Part shown: positions 23,441-33,069 of the stretch, one piece after another
How positions within the stretch are numbered: position 1 is the first letter of the stretch
How the letters are laid out: each line of letters begins with the position of its first letter
Origin: Jingyaoa shaoxingensis
Lineage (GTDB): Bacteria > Bacillota > Clostridia > Lachnospirales > Lachnospiraceae
DNA: 64,000 nt
NCBI RefSeq assembly: GCF_014385005.1
Contig: NZ_JACRSZ010000006.1
Coordinates: 171,734-235,733, forward strand
Direction of reading: 5' to 3'
The notes under the pieces: generated by a model
The model's database searches: none
The model's input: only the letters and a program-made list of their open reading frames with translations
Told to the model about the DNA's origin: nothing
Program-made: the position numbers and the translations under genes

Positions 23441-25227
23441 TTAGTAATTTCTTCCAGTTTTCGATATAACGTTGCCAGACCGATTCCCAGCTGTCTGGCA
23501 GCCTCTTTTTTCCCCTGTGTGGTATTTCCGCAGCGATCAATGGCTTTCCGGATCGCCCGATACTCCAGTTCTTTCAATGTTAATGGTTCTTCTGATATCA
23601 TCGAATCTGACCGGTTCGCCTCCACTCCCGGCTTTTGCTCTTCTTCCAGTTTCTTTTTTTCTCCCCGTTCCCGCACTTCCCGTGGAAGAGTTTTCTCATC
23701 CAGGATTCCATCCGGTCCCATCATATTCACCATGAATTCTACCACATTTTCCAGTTCACGTACATTTCCCGGCCAGGAATATTGTTTCAGACATTCCATT
23801 ACCGATTCTGTAATTTTCCAGAAATATTTCTGAAACAGCTTTGCATAATGCATGGCAAAATATTCCGCCAATGGCTGTATGTCATCCACACGCTCTCTTA
23901 ACGGTGCGATTTCCAGAGGAATAACATTCAGACGATAATACAGATCTTCCCGGAATTTTTTTTCCCGGATCATCTCCCGCAGATCACGGTTTGTCGCTGC
24001 CAGAATCCGCACATCGATGGGAATCACCTGATTCGAGCCAATACGGGTAATTTTACGTTCCTGCAGCACACGCAGAAGCTTTGCCTGCAGATACAATGGC
24101 ATATCACCTATCTCATCCAGGAAAATCACACCTTTATTGGCCAGTTCAAATTTACCGATTCTTCCATGGGGATCTGCACCGGTAAAGGCGCCCTTGACAT
24201 AACCGAACAGTTCTGACTCCAGCAATGCTTCCGGTATTGCCGCACAGTTAATCGCTACAAATCTTCCTGAACGTCGGCTGCTGGCATTCCAGATAGCCGT
24301 TGCCACCATCTCTTTTCCGGTTCCGCTTTCTCCTGTAATCAGCACGGTAGAACTGCTCTGCGCCACCTGCATGATTTCCCGTTTCATTTTACATGTTCTG
24401 TCACTGTCACCTATAATATTGCTGCAGTCCAGTGTGTGCACGGTAGCAGTCATCTCATAATATTTTTTCTGGATTGCCTTACTGTTTTCAAACAGAAGCA
24501 GTTTCGCATATCTGCCTTCCTGACGTGGCAGGTTATACAGATGCCCCATAATGGAAAACTCCCGGTCACCGATTTTCATTTTATATTCATTACGATAATT
24601 CATGTGGTCACCGGTAGCTTCTATTTTCACATAACTTCCTTCCGGCATCTCCAGTTCCAGCTGCTTCTTGGCAGCTTCGTTCGCCGTCGTGATCACATAA
24701 TCTGCACCGATAATCATAATTCCCTGCTCAATATGTCCAATGGTGCAATCCAGTGTATCTAACAGCTGGTTTTTGTTATCCAGTTCCCGATATTCTTTTG
24801 CCTTTGCCGTGATAAAATCTGCGATCTGTTCCAGGAAATCCAGATAAAGCTGTTCATCCTGCAGGATGCGTTCCTTCTGTTCCCTGCTACTTCCCACCAG
24901 TCCTATAATTCCGATAATTTCTATTCCCATCCGTACCGGCATAGAAATCTCAATCTCTTCCTGACAGTCATTGCAATGTGGACAGTTCTGGCAAATCATT
25001 TCTTTTCCCGGTTCATAAATGATCTGTCTTCTACCGGTTTTTAACACCTGACGATATACATATCCCTCTGCTGACATATCCTCATTTACTTTCTTACTGA
25101 ACATTCCGGTTCCAGCCACACGATACAGCCGGTTATCCACCACTTCCACATCTACACGGGATATCTTCGATAGCACTTCTGCATACTTTGCTACTGTATC
25201 TTGAATTTTTAATAAAATACTTTCCAT
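23422..25227 (-). CDS. Sigma-54-dependent transcriptional activator (YgeV-like)
   Basis: The 601-residue activator has an N-terminal sensor half containing a Cys cluster CQNCPHCNDC (residues 79-88) and a PAS-like segment (about 155-250). The AAA+ domain has GESGTGKE at 299-306 and GAFTGA, the sigma-54 contact loop, at 346-351. A C-terminal Fis-type helix-turn-helix includes KKEAARQLGIGLATLYRKLEEI. It is transcribed ahead of dpaL, separated by its own terminator, a sigma-54 promoter and palindromic sites. E. coli YgeV occupies the same relation to ygeX and ygeY. The inducer is unknown. Confidence 0.92.
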   Translation of the reverse strand: MESILLKIQDTVAKYAEVLSKISRVDVEVVDNRLYRVAGTGMFSKKVNEDMSAEGYVYRQVLKTGRRQIIYEPGKEMICQNCPHCNDCQEEIEISMPVRMGIEIIGIIGLVGSSREQKERILQDEQLYLDFLEQIADFITAKAKEYRELDNKNQLLDTLDCTIGHIEQGIMIIGADYVITTANEAAKKQLELEMPEGSYVKIEATGDHMNYRNEYKMKIGDREFSIMGHLYNLPRQEGRYAKLLLFENSKAIQKKYYEMTATVHTLDCSNIIGDSDRTCKMKREIMQVAQSSSTVLITGESGTGKEMVATAIWNASSRRSGRFVAINCAAIPEALLESELFGYVKGAFTGADPHGRIGKFELANKGVIFLDEIGDMPLYLQAKLLRVLQERKITRIGSNQVIPIDVRILAATNRDLREMIREKKFREDLYYRLNVIPLEIAPLRERVDDIQPLAEYFAMHYAKLFQKYFWKITESVMECLKQYSWPGNVRELENVVEFMVNMMGPDGILDEKTLPREVRERGEKKKLEEEQKPGVEANRSDSMISEEPLTLKELEYRAIRKAIDRCGNTTQGKKEAARQLGIGLATLYRKLEEITNSQNEN

Positions 25228-25407
25228 GAAAAGCCTCTTTCGTGTCCATCTGTTATAAGCTTCATTTTATCAAAACCGTTCTTCTTCCGCAAGGTATACA
25301 CATTTTTATTCTCTTCTTGTTGCAGAATGTTTTTCTTTTCTTTATACTGGAAGAAGTGAGCCCTGTTTTCTTTCAGGCTTGTCATAAAATTATGGGAGAG
25401 AGATGTC

Positions 25408-26685
25408 ATGAATTTTACTAAAGATAAACTATTTGACTTTTTAAAAGAAGGAATCTGGAAATGCATTGCCAGAATAGGTATTCTGGTACGATGGATTGTT
25501 CTGGCCGGCGCCACCGGTGTCGTTCTGGGTCTGATCGGTGGTGCTTTTGCAAGATGCATTACAACAGTAACCGGATTTCGTACCACACATCCATGGATGC
25601 TGTACCTGCTGCCAGTTGCCGGACTGGCTATCGTAGCCATGTATCAACTGGATCCATCCCGAAGCGGAACAAATCGAATTCTGGAAGGTATCTCTGGCGG
25701 CAAGTATGTACCGCTTCGTATGGCTCCTCTGATTATGATCTCTACGATTCTGACACATGCCTTTGGCGGTTCTGCCGGCAGAGAAGGCGCTGCTCTGCAG
25801 CTTGGCGGCAGTATCGGCGGAACGCTTGGCAAATGGATCAAAATGGATGAATATGATCAGAAAATTATGATCATGTGTGGCATGAGTGCTGCTTTTTCTG
25901 CTTTGTTCGGCACCCCACTGACGGCCACTATTTTTTCCATGGAAGTGGTCAGTGTGGGTATCATGCAGTATGCTGCTCTGGTACCATGCTCTATCGCAGC
26001 ACTGACCGCAAAAGAGATGGCTATTCTGGTCGGCGCAGAGGGCGAACATTTTACTATTCCCTCCAACATCCCCCTGGATGTCCGAAATATTACCCTGGTC
26101 ATTATCCTGGCTTTACTCTGCGCTGCTGTCAGCATCTTGTTCTGTTCCACCCTGCATCGCACGGAACATCTTTATCAGCAGCATGTACCAAACGAATGGA
26201 TCCGTGTAGTCTCTGGTGCTCTTCTGATTATCCTGCTGACAAAACTTCTTCACACTACCGATTATCTTGGAGCCGGTATGAATATCATTGCAAATGCCAT
26301 CGCCGGTGAAGTGGTTCCTACCGCTTTTCTGTTGAAAATAATTTTTACTGCCATCACACTGGGATGCGGATTCAAAGGTGGGGAGATTGTCCCAACTCTG
26401 TTTGTCGGTGCAACTTTCGGATGTATCTTCGGTCAGCTGACCGGATTTTCTCCATCGCTGTCCGCTGCCTGTGGTATGGTTTCCATATTCTGCGGTGTGA
26501 CCAACTGTCCAATCAGCAGTCTGTTCCTCAGTTTTGAATTGTTCGGTTTTGACTGCATGCCGTTTTTCCTGCTGGCCATCGGTATCGGCTATCTGGAATC
26601 CGGATACTTTGGACTGTACCACAGTCAGAAAATCCTGTATTCCAAAACCAAACTTCAGTTTATCAATACCCGCACCAAGGAATAA
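25408..26685 (+). CDS. ClC-family anion/proton antiporter, possibly fluoride-type
   Basis: The 425-residue membrane protein has the ClC fold. HPWMLYLLPVAG is followed by RMAPLIMISTILTHAFGGSAGREGAALQ. E126 in GREG is the external gating glutamate, which predicts proton-coupled antiport. The canonical GSGIP filter is replaced by SRSGTNRI, and the surrounding sequence resembles the CLC-F clade that exports fluoride. That subtype is inference, and no fluoride riboswitch is visible upstream. It stands alone, divergent from the sigma-54 activator gene, with a GGGAGAGAG ribosome site. Confidence 0.85.
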   Translation: MNFTKDKLFDFLKEGIWKCIARIGILVRWIVLAGATGVVLGLIGGAFARCITTVTGFRTTHPWMLYLLPVAGLAIVAMYQLDPSRSGTNRILEGISGGKYVPLRMAPLIMISTILTHAFGGSAGREGAALQLGGSIGGTLGKWIKMDEYDQKIMIMCGMSAAFSALFGTPLTATIFSMEVVSVGIMQYAALVPCSIAALTAKEMAILVGAEGEHFTIPSNIPLDVRNITLVIILALLCAAVSILFCSTLHRTEHLYQQHVPNEWIRVVSGALLIILLTKLLHTTDYLGAGMNIIANAIAGEVVPTAFLLKIIFTAITLGCGFKGGEIVPTLFVGATFGCIFGQLTGFSPSLSAACGMVSIFCGVTNCPISSLFLSFELFGFDCMPFFLLAIGIGYLESGYFGLYHSQKILYSKTKLQFINTRTKE

Positions 26686-26738
26686 ACTATTGGGATTAAC
26701 TCTGACAGGAAGACCTCTGCATGATTCATGCTATGAAA

Positions 26739-26782
26739 ACAAGGAGATTACGACAGCTTTTCTTCTGTCGTAATCTCCTTGT
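26739..26782. terminator. Long-stem terminator between clc and malL
   Basis: An 18-bp perfect stem (26739-26756 with 26765-26782) and an 8-nt loop. The minus strand continues with TTGTTTTC, suitable for ending the malL transcript; the plus side lacks a good T tract. Confidence 0.75.
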
Positions 26783-26804
26783 CTGCTGTCAACAGTAACT
26801 ATTT

Positions 26805-28472
26805 TTACACTTCCAGAACCACTGCCTGATATCCTTTCAGACAAAGTTCTCTGCCATCAAGTTCCCATTCCATGCAATTGTTGAGCAATACATTCTTAAC
26901 ATCTTCTTTCAACGTAACACTCTGTGATTCTTTCTGATAATTGGCAATCACCAACAGCGTCTGCTCATCAGTCTGACGGTAAAAAGCCATCAGGTTTGTA
27001 CGATCTGTCCATACAGGAACGGTTTTTCCCCACACAATCGTATCTTTATATTCCGGATTTTTACGAAGCTGAATCAAACTACGGTAATATTGATACACAG
27101 AATGTTCATCATTACGCTGTGCTGCCAGATTTATCTTTTTATAATCCGGGTTGTTCATCAGCCATGGTTCGCCCGTAGTGAATCCTGCATGCTCGGTATC
27201 ATCCCAGGAAAATGGTACTCTGGCATTATCGCGGCTCATTTTCTTCACTGCTTCCAGTGCTTCCTTCGAAGATAAGCCTGCCTGTAATGCTACCTGATAT
27301 TCATCCAGAGTCATCACATCATCTATCTGCTCAATAGATGTAAAGTCCACATTTTCCATACCGATTTCCTGTCCCTGATAAATAAACGGAATACCACGCA
27401 CCATAAAATGAAGTGTCGCCAGCATTTTCTTGGAAGTATCATTCACTTCGCCTTCCGGCAGATAATGGCTTACTCCTCTCGGCTGATCGTGATTTTCAAT
27501 AATATTTGATAAAAATCCTACATTCCATGCCTTTTCCTGACTGGTAAATATTGTATCCCGATACTCATTTGCTGTAATATGCGGTCTGTCATACCATCCT
27601 TTTTCGCTGGCTCCGCAGATAGCGGTACTCATATCAAACATAGTGGAAAAATAACCGTCATCTCCGATAAATTCCGGCAGAGTATCTTCATGTTCATCAA
27701 AAACTTCCCCTACGCTGAACGCATCATACTTTGCAAAGGTGCGGTCTCGCAGTTCCGTCAGAAAATCATGACAGCTTACTTCTTTCAACATATTTCCCAC
27801 ATAGCTCAGCCCATCATCCCGATCCACCGGATAGTCCTTCCATGGCAAAGATTTCTTTATATTGATAATTGCATCAATACGAAATCCAGCCAGTCCTTTC
27901 TCCAGCCACCAGTTCACCATCGTAAAGATCTCTTCCCGTACTTCCGGATTCTCCCAGTTCAGATCTGGCTGCTTCTTATGAAACAGATGCAGATAATATT
28001 TGTCCGGATGTCCCGGCAGAGGTTCCCAGCAACTTCCGCCAAAATAACTGCGAATATTGGATGGCAATTTGCCATCCTTTACATCTTCTATGTAAAAATA
28101 CTTTCCATATTTCCCATCCGGATCCTCACATGCTTTTTTGAACCATTCATGTTCATCAGAACAGTGATTGACTACCAGATCCATGACGATACCGATATTT
28201 CTTTTCTTTGCTTCTGCCAAAAGCAGATCCATATCATCCATATTTCCGAATAATGGATCTATATTATAATAGTCCGATATATCATATCCCTGATCTGCCA
28301 TCGGTGAGCAATAGATGGGAGAAATCCATACCAGATCGACCCCCAGTTCTTTTAAATAATCCAGCTTACTGATGATTCCTTTCAGGTCTCCTACCCCATC
28401 TCCATTGGTATCACAAAAACTTTTTGGATAGATCTGATATGCTACCTTTTCATGCCACCACTTTTTCTTCAT
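26805..28472 (-). CDS. malL: Oligo-1,6-/alpha-glucosidase, GH13
   Basis: The 555-residue GH13 enzyme starts with WWHEKVAYQIYPKSF. It shows DLVVNHCSDEH, the nucleophile region GFRIDAIINI, the acid/base region VGEVFDEHED and IIENHDQPR. These are the four GH13 conserved regions in the oligo-1,6-glucosidase subgroup. It hydrolyses isomaltose- or maltose-type oligosaccharides in the cytoplasm and has no signal peptide. It is the last gene of the maltodextrin locus, 13 nt after the dipeptidase, with a GAGGAG site. Confidence 0.93.
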   Translation of the reverse strand: MKKKWWHEKVAYQIYPKSFCDTNGDGVGDLKGIISKLDYLKELGVDLVWISPIYCSPMADQGYDISDYYNIDPLFGNMDDMDLLLAEAKKRNIGIVMDLVVNHCSDEHEWFKKACEDPDGKYGKYFYIEDVKDGKLPSNIRSYFGGSCWEPLPGHPDKYYLHLFHKKQPDLNWENPEVREEIFTMVNWWLEKGLAGFRIDAIINIKKSLPWKDYPVDRDDGLSYVGNMLKEVSCHDFLTELRDRTFAKYDAFSVGEVFDEHEDTLPEFIGDDGYFSTMFDMSTAICGASEKGWYDRPHITANEYRDTIFTSQEKAWNVGFLSNIIENHDQPRGVSHYLPEGEVNDTSKKMLATLHFMVRGIPFIYQGQEIGMENVDFTSIEQIDDVMTLDEYQVALQAGLSSKEALEAVKKMSRDNARVPFSWDDTEHAGFTTGEPWLMNNPDYKKINLAAQRNDEHSVYQYYRSLIQLRKNPEYKDTIVWGKTVPVWTDRTNLMAFYRQTDEQTLLVIANYQKESQSVTLKEDVKNVLLNNCMEWELDGRELCLKGYQAVVLEV

Positions 28473-28485
28473 AAGTTTCTCCTCA

Positions 28486-29526
28486 TTATTTCAACACATC
28501 CTGGTACACACGCAGCACATTTTTATAAAATATCTTATCTGCGTCATCTTCTGAAAATCCACTTTTTACCAATGCTTCATACAATTGCTGTACACCGGAT
28601 GCGTTTCCAAATTCCACTGAATTATTAATTCCATCAAAATCACTTCCAAGACCACAGACCTCTATTCCGCCTATATTTACAATGTGTTTTATATGACGCA
28701 CCATATCTTCCATTCTGCTTATCTTTTTTGTCTGTTTTCCGGCGTCCATAAAAATCGAAGTATCTGCCGACAATGCAGCTGGTTTGTCAGACTCTGTCAG
28801 AAAATCATGACAGTAATTCAGTCCCATTACTCCACCCCGGTCTGCCAACGCGCGAATCATATCATCTGTCAGATTCCTGCATACATTACACTCACTGGCC
28901 GCATCTGAATGACTGGCGACAAATGGCTGCGTTGTATGATGCAGTACATCCCAGAATCCGCCATCTGATAAATGTGACACATCCACGATCATTCCCAGCC
29001 GTTCCATCTCCTGAATCATTTCGATACCGAATTCTGTCAGTCCCTGGGAATTTCTCTTGTCGAACCGTGGTGTTCCTGCTTCATCTGTAGTAAGATTTGG
29101 CACGCCAATTTCGTTTTCATAATTCCAGGTCAGCGCAATCATCCGTACCCCTAAACGATAAAAAATACGAAGCAATGACAGCTGACCTTTTACTACGCAG
29201 CCTTCTTCCAAAGTCAGCATAGCACTCATTTTTCCATTTTTCTGATTTTTGACAATGTCTTCATAAGAAAATACCGGTGCAATCCAGTCATTATTTTCGT
29301 TCAGTTCCTGATAATAGCAGTCTATCATCCCAAGTGCTGTCTCCAGTGGATTCTCTTCCTCACCCTTATCTACAAACATTGCAAAATTCTGCAGCATATA
29401 TCCACCCAGCTTCATCTTCTGTAAATCAATACAGAGATTGTTTGATAACAATCTCTGTGTTTCTTTCTGATTCTGTGTACGATAAATCTGTGCTATCGTA
29501 TCACAATGCATGTCAATTACATTCAT
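28486..29526 (-). CDS. M19 (renal) dipeptidase within the maltodextrin operon
   Basis: The start is the ATG at 29526, which overlaps the malQ stop as ATGA and follows GGAAGG. The 346-residue protein has the M19 zinc motifs: DMHCDTI at the N-terminus, LEEGCVV, VDVSHLSDGGFW, SHSDA and GLGSDFDGI. Family members cleave dipeptides, including D-residue or dehydro-dipeptides. No signal peptide is visible. A peptidase coupled to malQ and followed by malL is an unexpected partner, and nothing in the sequence links it to sugar use. Confidence 0.9.
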   Translation of the reverse strand: MNVIDMHCDTIAQIYRTQNQKETQRLLSNNLCIDLQKMKLGGYMLQNFAMFVDKGEEENPLETALGMIDCYYQELNENNDWIAPVFSYEDIVKNQKNGKMSAMLTLEEGCVVKGQLSLLRIFYRLGVRMIALTWNYENEIGVPNLTTDEAGTPRFDKRNSQGLTEFGIEMIQEMERLGMIVDVSHLSDGGFWDVLHHTTQPFVASHSDAASECNVCRNLTDDMIRALADRGGVMGLNYCHDFLTESDKPAALSADTSIFMDAGKQTKKISRMEDMVRHIKHIVNIGGIEVCGLGSDFDGINNSVEFGNASGVQQLYEALVKSGFSEDDADKIFYKNVLRVYQDVLK

Positions 29527-31019
29527 CCGTAATACCTTCCATACCACATTGTAATATCTTTAATTTTCTGAATCAGTTCTTTATTGAACTCATCTTTTTT
29601 CAATCTCCACTTCCAATTCTGTCCAAGTGTGGATGGCTGATTCATTCTCGCTTCATTACCATATCCAAGATAATCCTGAATTGGAATCACACATAGTTTT
29701 GATACACTTTGCATCGCAGTGCAAATCATATCCCAGTAAATCTCCGTATCTTTGTCTCTTTCATTGTTCAGATAGTTTCGCACCATCTGGCGTTCCTCAG
29801 GTAAAATATCCTTAAACCATCCTGTCAATGTCTCATTATCATGCGTCCCTGTATACACTACACTGTTCTCAGTATAATTATGCGGCAAATAATCATTGGC
29901 ACTTCCGGTGTCTCTGGAATCAAAAGCAAATTCTAATACTTTCATGCCTGGAAAACCAGTACCTCTTACCAGTTTTCTCACAGAGTCCGTAACATATCCA
30001 AGATCTTCTGCGATGACCTCTTTCTCGCCCAGACACTCTTTGATTCTCCAGAAAAGCTCCATTCCCGGTCCCTTCTCCCAGTGTCCGTTTCTTGCGGTCT
30101 TTTCTCCATACGGAATTGAAAAATATTCATCAAATCCACGAAAATGATCTATTCTTACCACATCATACAACTGATAACAATAGGACAAACGGCGTATCCA
30201 CCATGCATATCCTGTTGCTCTGTGATAATCCCACCGATACAATGGGTTTCCCCATAACTGCCCATCTGCTGCAAATCCATCCGGTGGACATCCTGCTACT
30301 GCAGATGGCAGATTTTCATCATCTAACTGAAACAGCTCAGGATTAGCCCAGGTATCTGCACTGTCATAGGCCACATAAATTGGAATATCTCCAATGATAC
30401 GAACATTTTTTTTATGGGCATATTCTTTTAGCCGGTTCCACTGGCTGGTAAATACAAACTGAATGTATTCATAAAATTCTATCTCATAATACAGCTCTTT
30501 CTGGTAATAATCCATGGCATAACCCCAGCGTTTCCGAATATCTTCCGGCCACTGATCCCAGCTTTTTCCTCCGAAAAAGGCTTTCACCGCCATAAATATA
30601 GCATAATCTTTCACCCAATAACTGTTTTCTTCCATAAATTTATGAAATTCCGGATTCTGGCTGATATTACTTCTCTCATATGCTTTTCGCAAAAGCGGAA
30701 ATCTGGCTTCATAGAGCTTTCCATAGTCCACATATCTGTCATCATCACCAAAATCTGCCTGAGCACACTCTTTTTCCTTCAGTGTTCCCTCTTCAATCAG
30801 TTCTTCCAGACTGATAAAATACGGATTCCCGGCGAAAGTAGAAAAAGACTGATACGGTGAATCACCGTAGCTTGTCGGTCCCAAAGGAAGTATCTGCCAG
30901 TATTTCTGACCTGCCTCATTTAACTGGTCGACAAACTGATATGCACTCTCTGAAAAACATCCTATGCCGTATTTTGATGGGAGACTACTGATCGGAAGCA
31001 GTATTCCACTTGCTCTCAT
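29523..31019 (-). CDS. malQ: 4-alpha-glucanotransferase (amylomaltase), GH77
   Basis: The start is taken as the ATG at 31019, after AAGGAGGAG. It lies inside the 3' end of the lacI-type gene, with a 35-nt overlap. The 498-residue enzyme has RASGILLPISSLPSKYGIG, the nucleophile region VVRIDHFRGFDEYF, VIAEDLGYVT with the acid Glu and YTGTHDNETL. It disproportionates maltodextrins by transferring glucan units. Length is normal for GH77 of the bacterial short type. Confidence 0.95.
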   Translation of the reverse strand: MRASGILLPISSLPSKYGIGCFSESAYQFVDQLNEAGQKYWQILPLGPTSYGDSPYQSFSTFAGNPYFISLEELIEEGTLKEKECAQADFGDDDRYVDYGKLYEARFPLLRKAYERSNISQNPEFHKFMEENSYWVKDYAIFMAVKAFFGGKSWDQWPEDIRKRWGYAMDYYQKELYYEIEFYEYIQFVFTSQWNRLKEYAHKKNVRIIGDIPIYVAYDSADTWANPELFQLDDENLPSAVAGCPPDGFAADGQLWGNPLYRWDYHRATGYAWWIRRLSYCYQLYDVVRIDHFRGFDEYFSIPYGEKTARNGHWEKGPGMELFWRIKECLGEKEVIAEDLGYVTDSVRKLVRGTGFPGMKVLEFAFDSRDTGSANDYLPHNYTENSVVYTGTHDNETLTGWFKDILPEERQMVRNYLNNERDKDTEIYWDMICTAMQSVSKLCVIPIQDYLGYGNEARMNQPSTLGQNWKWRLKKDEFNKELIQKIKDITMWYGRYYG

Positions 31020-32070
31020 AGTTTGCTCCTCCTTCATTTTCCCTTATATTTCTGACTGACTGTCCTTCAATCAATTGTCCTTCGAACACAAGATGTCTGC
31101 TCTTATGCTTCTTACGAATCAAATCCAATAACATCCGAATCGTTGCTTCTGCCATTTCTTCTACCGGCTGTTGAATCGTTGTAATCGAAGGATTATAATA
31201 TTGCGCCACATCCATTCCATCAAATCCCACCACAGAATACTCGTCCGGGATTTTTCCGCCATGATCCAGAATGGCTTTGCAGGCTCCTACTGCCATTCGG
31301 TCAGACATAGCAAATAATGCGGTAAACTCTTTCCCTTTTTTCAGAAGTTCATCTGTCATCTCGTATCCGGCTTCCATACTGTATGTCGCAAGATTACCGT
31401 TAACATAACAGATCAAATCTTCATCAATCTGTATATGATTCTGTTCCAGTGCCTTACGGTATCCCTGAAGACGAAGCCATCCAATGCTCTCATCATCTTT
31501 TCGGGAGCCAACTACCGCAATGCGCTTATGACCATTTTGAATCAGATAATTGACAATCCGATAACTTTCCTTTATATCATCAACCGAAACTGATGCATAC
31601 TCCTGACGTTCGTCTTCTTCTACCAGGCTAATCGTACTTAATACAAATGGAATGGACATCTGCCTCAGTTTCTCTTCAGAATGTGAAAAATATCCACCGA
31701 GAAAAATAATACCCCTCAGACGTTTTTCTTTTTCCAGTTCAATTGCCACTGTAACCTCATCCTGATTATCATCTACATGCTGAAGGACCAGTTCATATTT
31801 TTCCTTCTGAGTTACCTGCTCAATTACCTTAATCATGCGGTTAAACAGTGGGTTACTGATTCCTTTTACCAGCACAGCAATTGCTTTTGCATCTGTCCGC
31901 TTCAGATTTCTTGCACTGTTATTCGGCACATAGTTATTCTGCTCAATTGCCTGCATAATCATATCCTTTGTTTCCTGGTTAATATCCGGATGATTATTCA
32001 TTGCTCTTGAGACCGTACTGACTCCCACGCCGCATATCTGCGCAATATCTTTAATCGTTACGTTTCCCAT
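30985..32070 (-). CDS. LacI-family repressor of the maltodextrin locus
   Basis: The 361-residue regulator has the LacI helix-turn-helix TIKDIAQICGVGVSTVSRAMN at residues 5-25, the hinge helix NNSARNLKR and a periplasmic-binding-like effector domain. It is about 20-25 residues longer than usual, because the tail after the QPVEEMAE and GQLIEGQSVR segments reads through the malQ start. A LacI-type operator at 35361-35384, downstream of the binding-protein promoter, is its likely site. The effector is probably maltose or a maltodextrin, by context. Confidence 0.92.
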   Translation of the reverse strand: MGNVTIKDIAQICGVGVSTVSRAMNNHPDINQETKDMIMQAIEQNNYVPNNSARNLKRTDAKAIAVLVKGISNPLFNRMIKVIEQVTQKEKYELVLQHVDDNQDEVTVAIELEKEKRLRGIIFLGGYFSHSEEKLRQMSIPFVLSTISLVEEDERQEYASVSVDDIKESYRIVNYLIQNGHKRIAVVGSRKDDESIGWLRLQGYRKALEQNHIQIDEDLICYVNGNLATYSMEAGYEMTDELLKKGKEFTALFAMSDRMAVGACKAILDHGGKIPDEYSVVGFDGMDVAQYYNPSITTIQQPVEEMAEATIRMLLDLIRKKHKSRHLVFEGQLIEGQSVRNIRENEGGANYESKWNTASDQ

Positions 32071-32090
32071 TGTTCTGACCTCACTTCTTT

Positions 32091-32162
32091 CAAGAATGCC
32101 TCGGCATTCTTGCTACGAGATGCGCGTCATGCAATGCATGACATACTTCTTCTGCGCATCTC
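32091..32162. repeat. Nested palindromic element between permease and lacI genes
   Basis: Two structures lie side by side. The first is a 22-bp palindrome (32091-32112, ten-base arms). The second is a larger hairpin with arms GAGATGCGC (32117-32125 and 32154-32162) enclosing an eight-base-arm palindrome GTCATGCA (32126-32142). No T tract follows on either strand, so it is not a plain terminator. It may be a dispersed REP/MITE-like unit or an mRNA-stabilising structure. Confidence 0.7.
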
Positions 32163-32229
32163 TGCACTCCTGCCGGGAACCCTTCTTTTCTCTTATATGT
32201 GGCCGTACATTGTCCTGTAAATATTGGTA

Positions 32230-33069
32230 CTAGCCCTTCACTGCACCTGCTACCACACCTTCAATAATATACTTCTGGCAGAACAGGTAGAATATAATAA
32301 TTGGGATAATTGCAAGCACCAGTACTCCCATCATAGCTCCCATATCCACAGAACCATATCCACCTTTCAGATACTGTACTGCAATCGGTATGGTCTTATA
32401 TTTCCTGATATCCAATACCAGATATGGAAGAAGATAATCATTCCAGATCCACATTGCCTGAAGAATTGTTACAGTAATACAGGTTGGTTTCAAAATCGGA
32501 AGCACGACCTGGAAAAATGTCTGAAGCGGTGTACATCCATCAATCATGGCTGCCTCTTCGATCTCCAGTGGTATGGATTTTACAAAGCCCACAAACATAA
32601 ATACGGATAATCCTGCCCCAAAGCCCAAATACACAACGATTATACCAACCGGATTGTTCAAATGCAATATATTTGCAATTTTCGACAATGTAAACATTAC
32701 CATCTGGAATGGAACAATCATGGAAAACAGACACAGATAGTAGATCGTATTGGTTGCCGCATTTTTCACTCTGCAAATATACCATGCGCACATGGAAGTA
32801 CACAGAATAATAGCTGCCACGGAAAATACGGTTATAAACAGAGACCATCCAAAAGCCTGGATAAATCCGGTTTTTTCAATTCCTTTTATATAGTTGTCCC
32901 ATTCGACAAAAATCTTCCCCTGCGGAATGGAAAACGGTTCCCTGCTGATATATGCTTTTTTCTTAAAAGAGTTCAGCACTACCAGAAAAATCGGATATAC
33001 ATATGCAATCGAAATGATTGTAAAAATAACGGTCAGCAATGTACCGTGTTTTGCTTTTCTTGCATTCAT
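32230..33069 (-). CDS. ABC sugar transporter permease, MalG-type
   Basis: The 279-residue protein has six predicted membrane helices. The cytoplasmic EAA loop reads EEAAMIDGCTPLQTFFQVVLP, which contacts the ATPase. Its ATG overlaps the stop of the preceding permease gene (TAATG). It is the second inner-membrane subunit of a CUT1-type maltodextrin importer. No ATPase gene is in the operon, so a shared MsmX-like ATPase elsewhere probably powers it. Confidence 0.93.
   Translation of the reverse strand: MNARKAKHGTLLTVIFTIISIAYVYPIFLVVLNSFKKKAYISREPFSIPQGKIFVEWDNYIKGIEKTGFIQAFGWSLFITVFSVAAIILCTSMCAWYICRVKNAATNTIYYLCLFSMIVPFQMVMFTLSKIANILHLNNPVGIIVVYLGFGAGLSVFMFVGFVKSIPLEIEEAAMIDGCTPLQTFFQVVLPILKPTCITVTILQAMWIWNDYLLPYLVLDIRKYKTIPIAVQYLKGGYGSVDMGAMMGVLVLAIIPIIIFYLFCQKYIIEGVVAGAVKG

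Noticed and set aside
25228..25407. Search for a fluoride (crcB) riboswitch upstream of the ClC gene
   Set aside because: None of the conserved crcB-motif blocks is present in this 180-nt stretch.
26739..26782. Perfect 18-bp inverted repeat considered as a transposon end
   Set aside because: It sits exactly between two convergent gene ends and has a T-rich tract on the minus side, so a terminator explains it.
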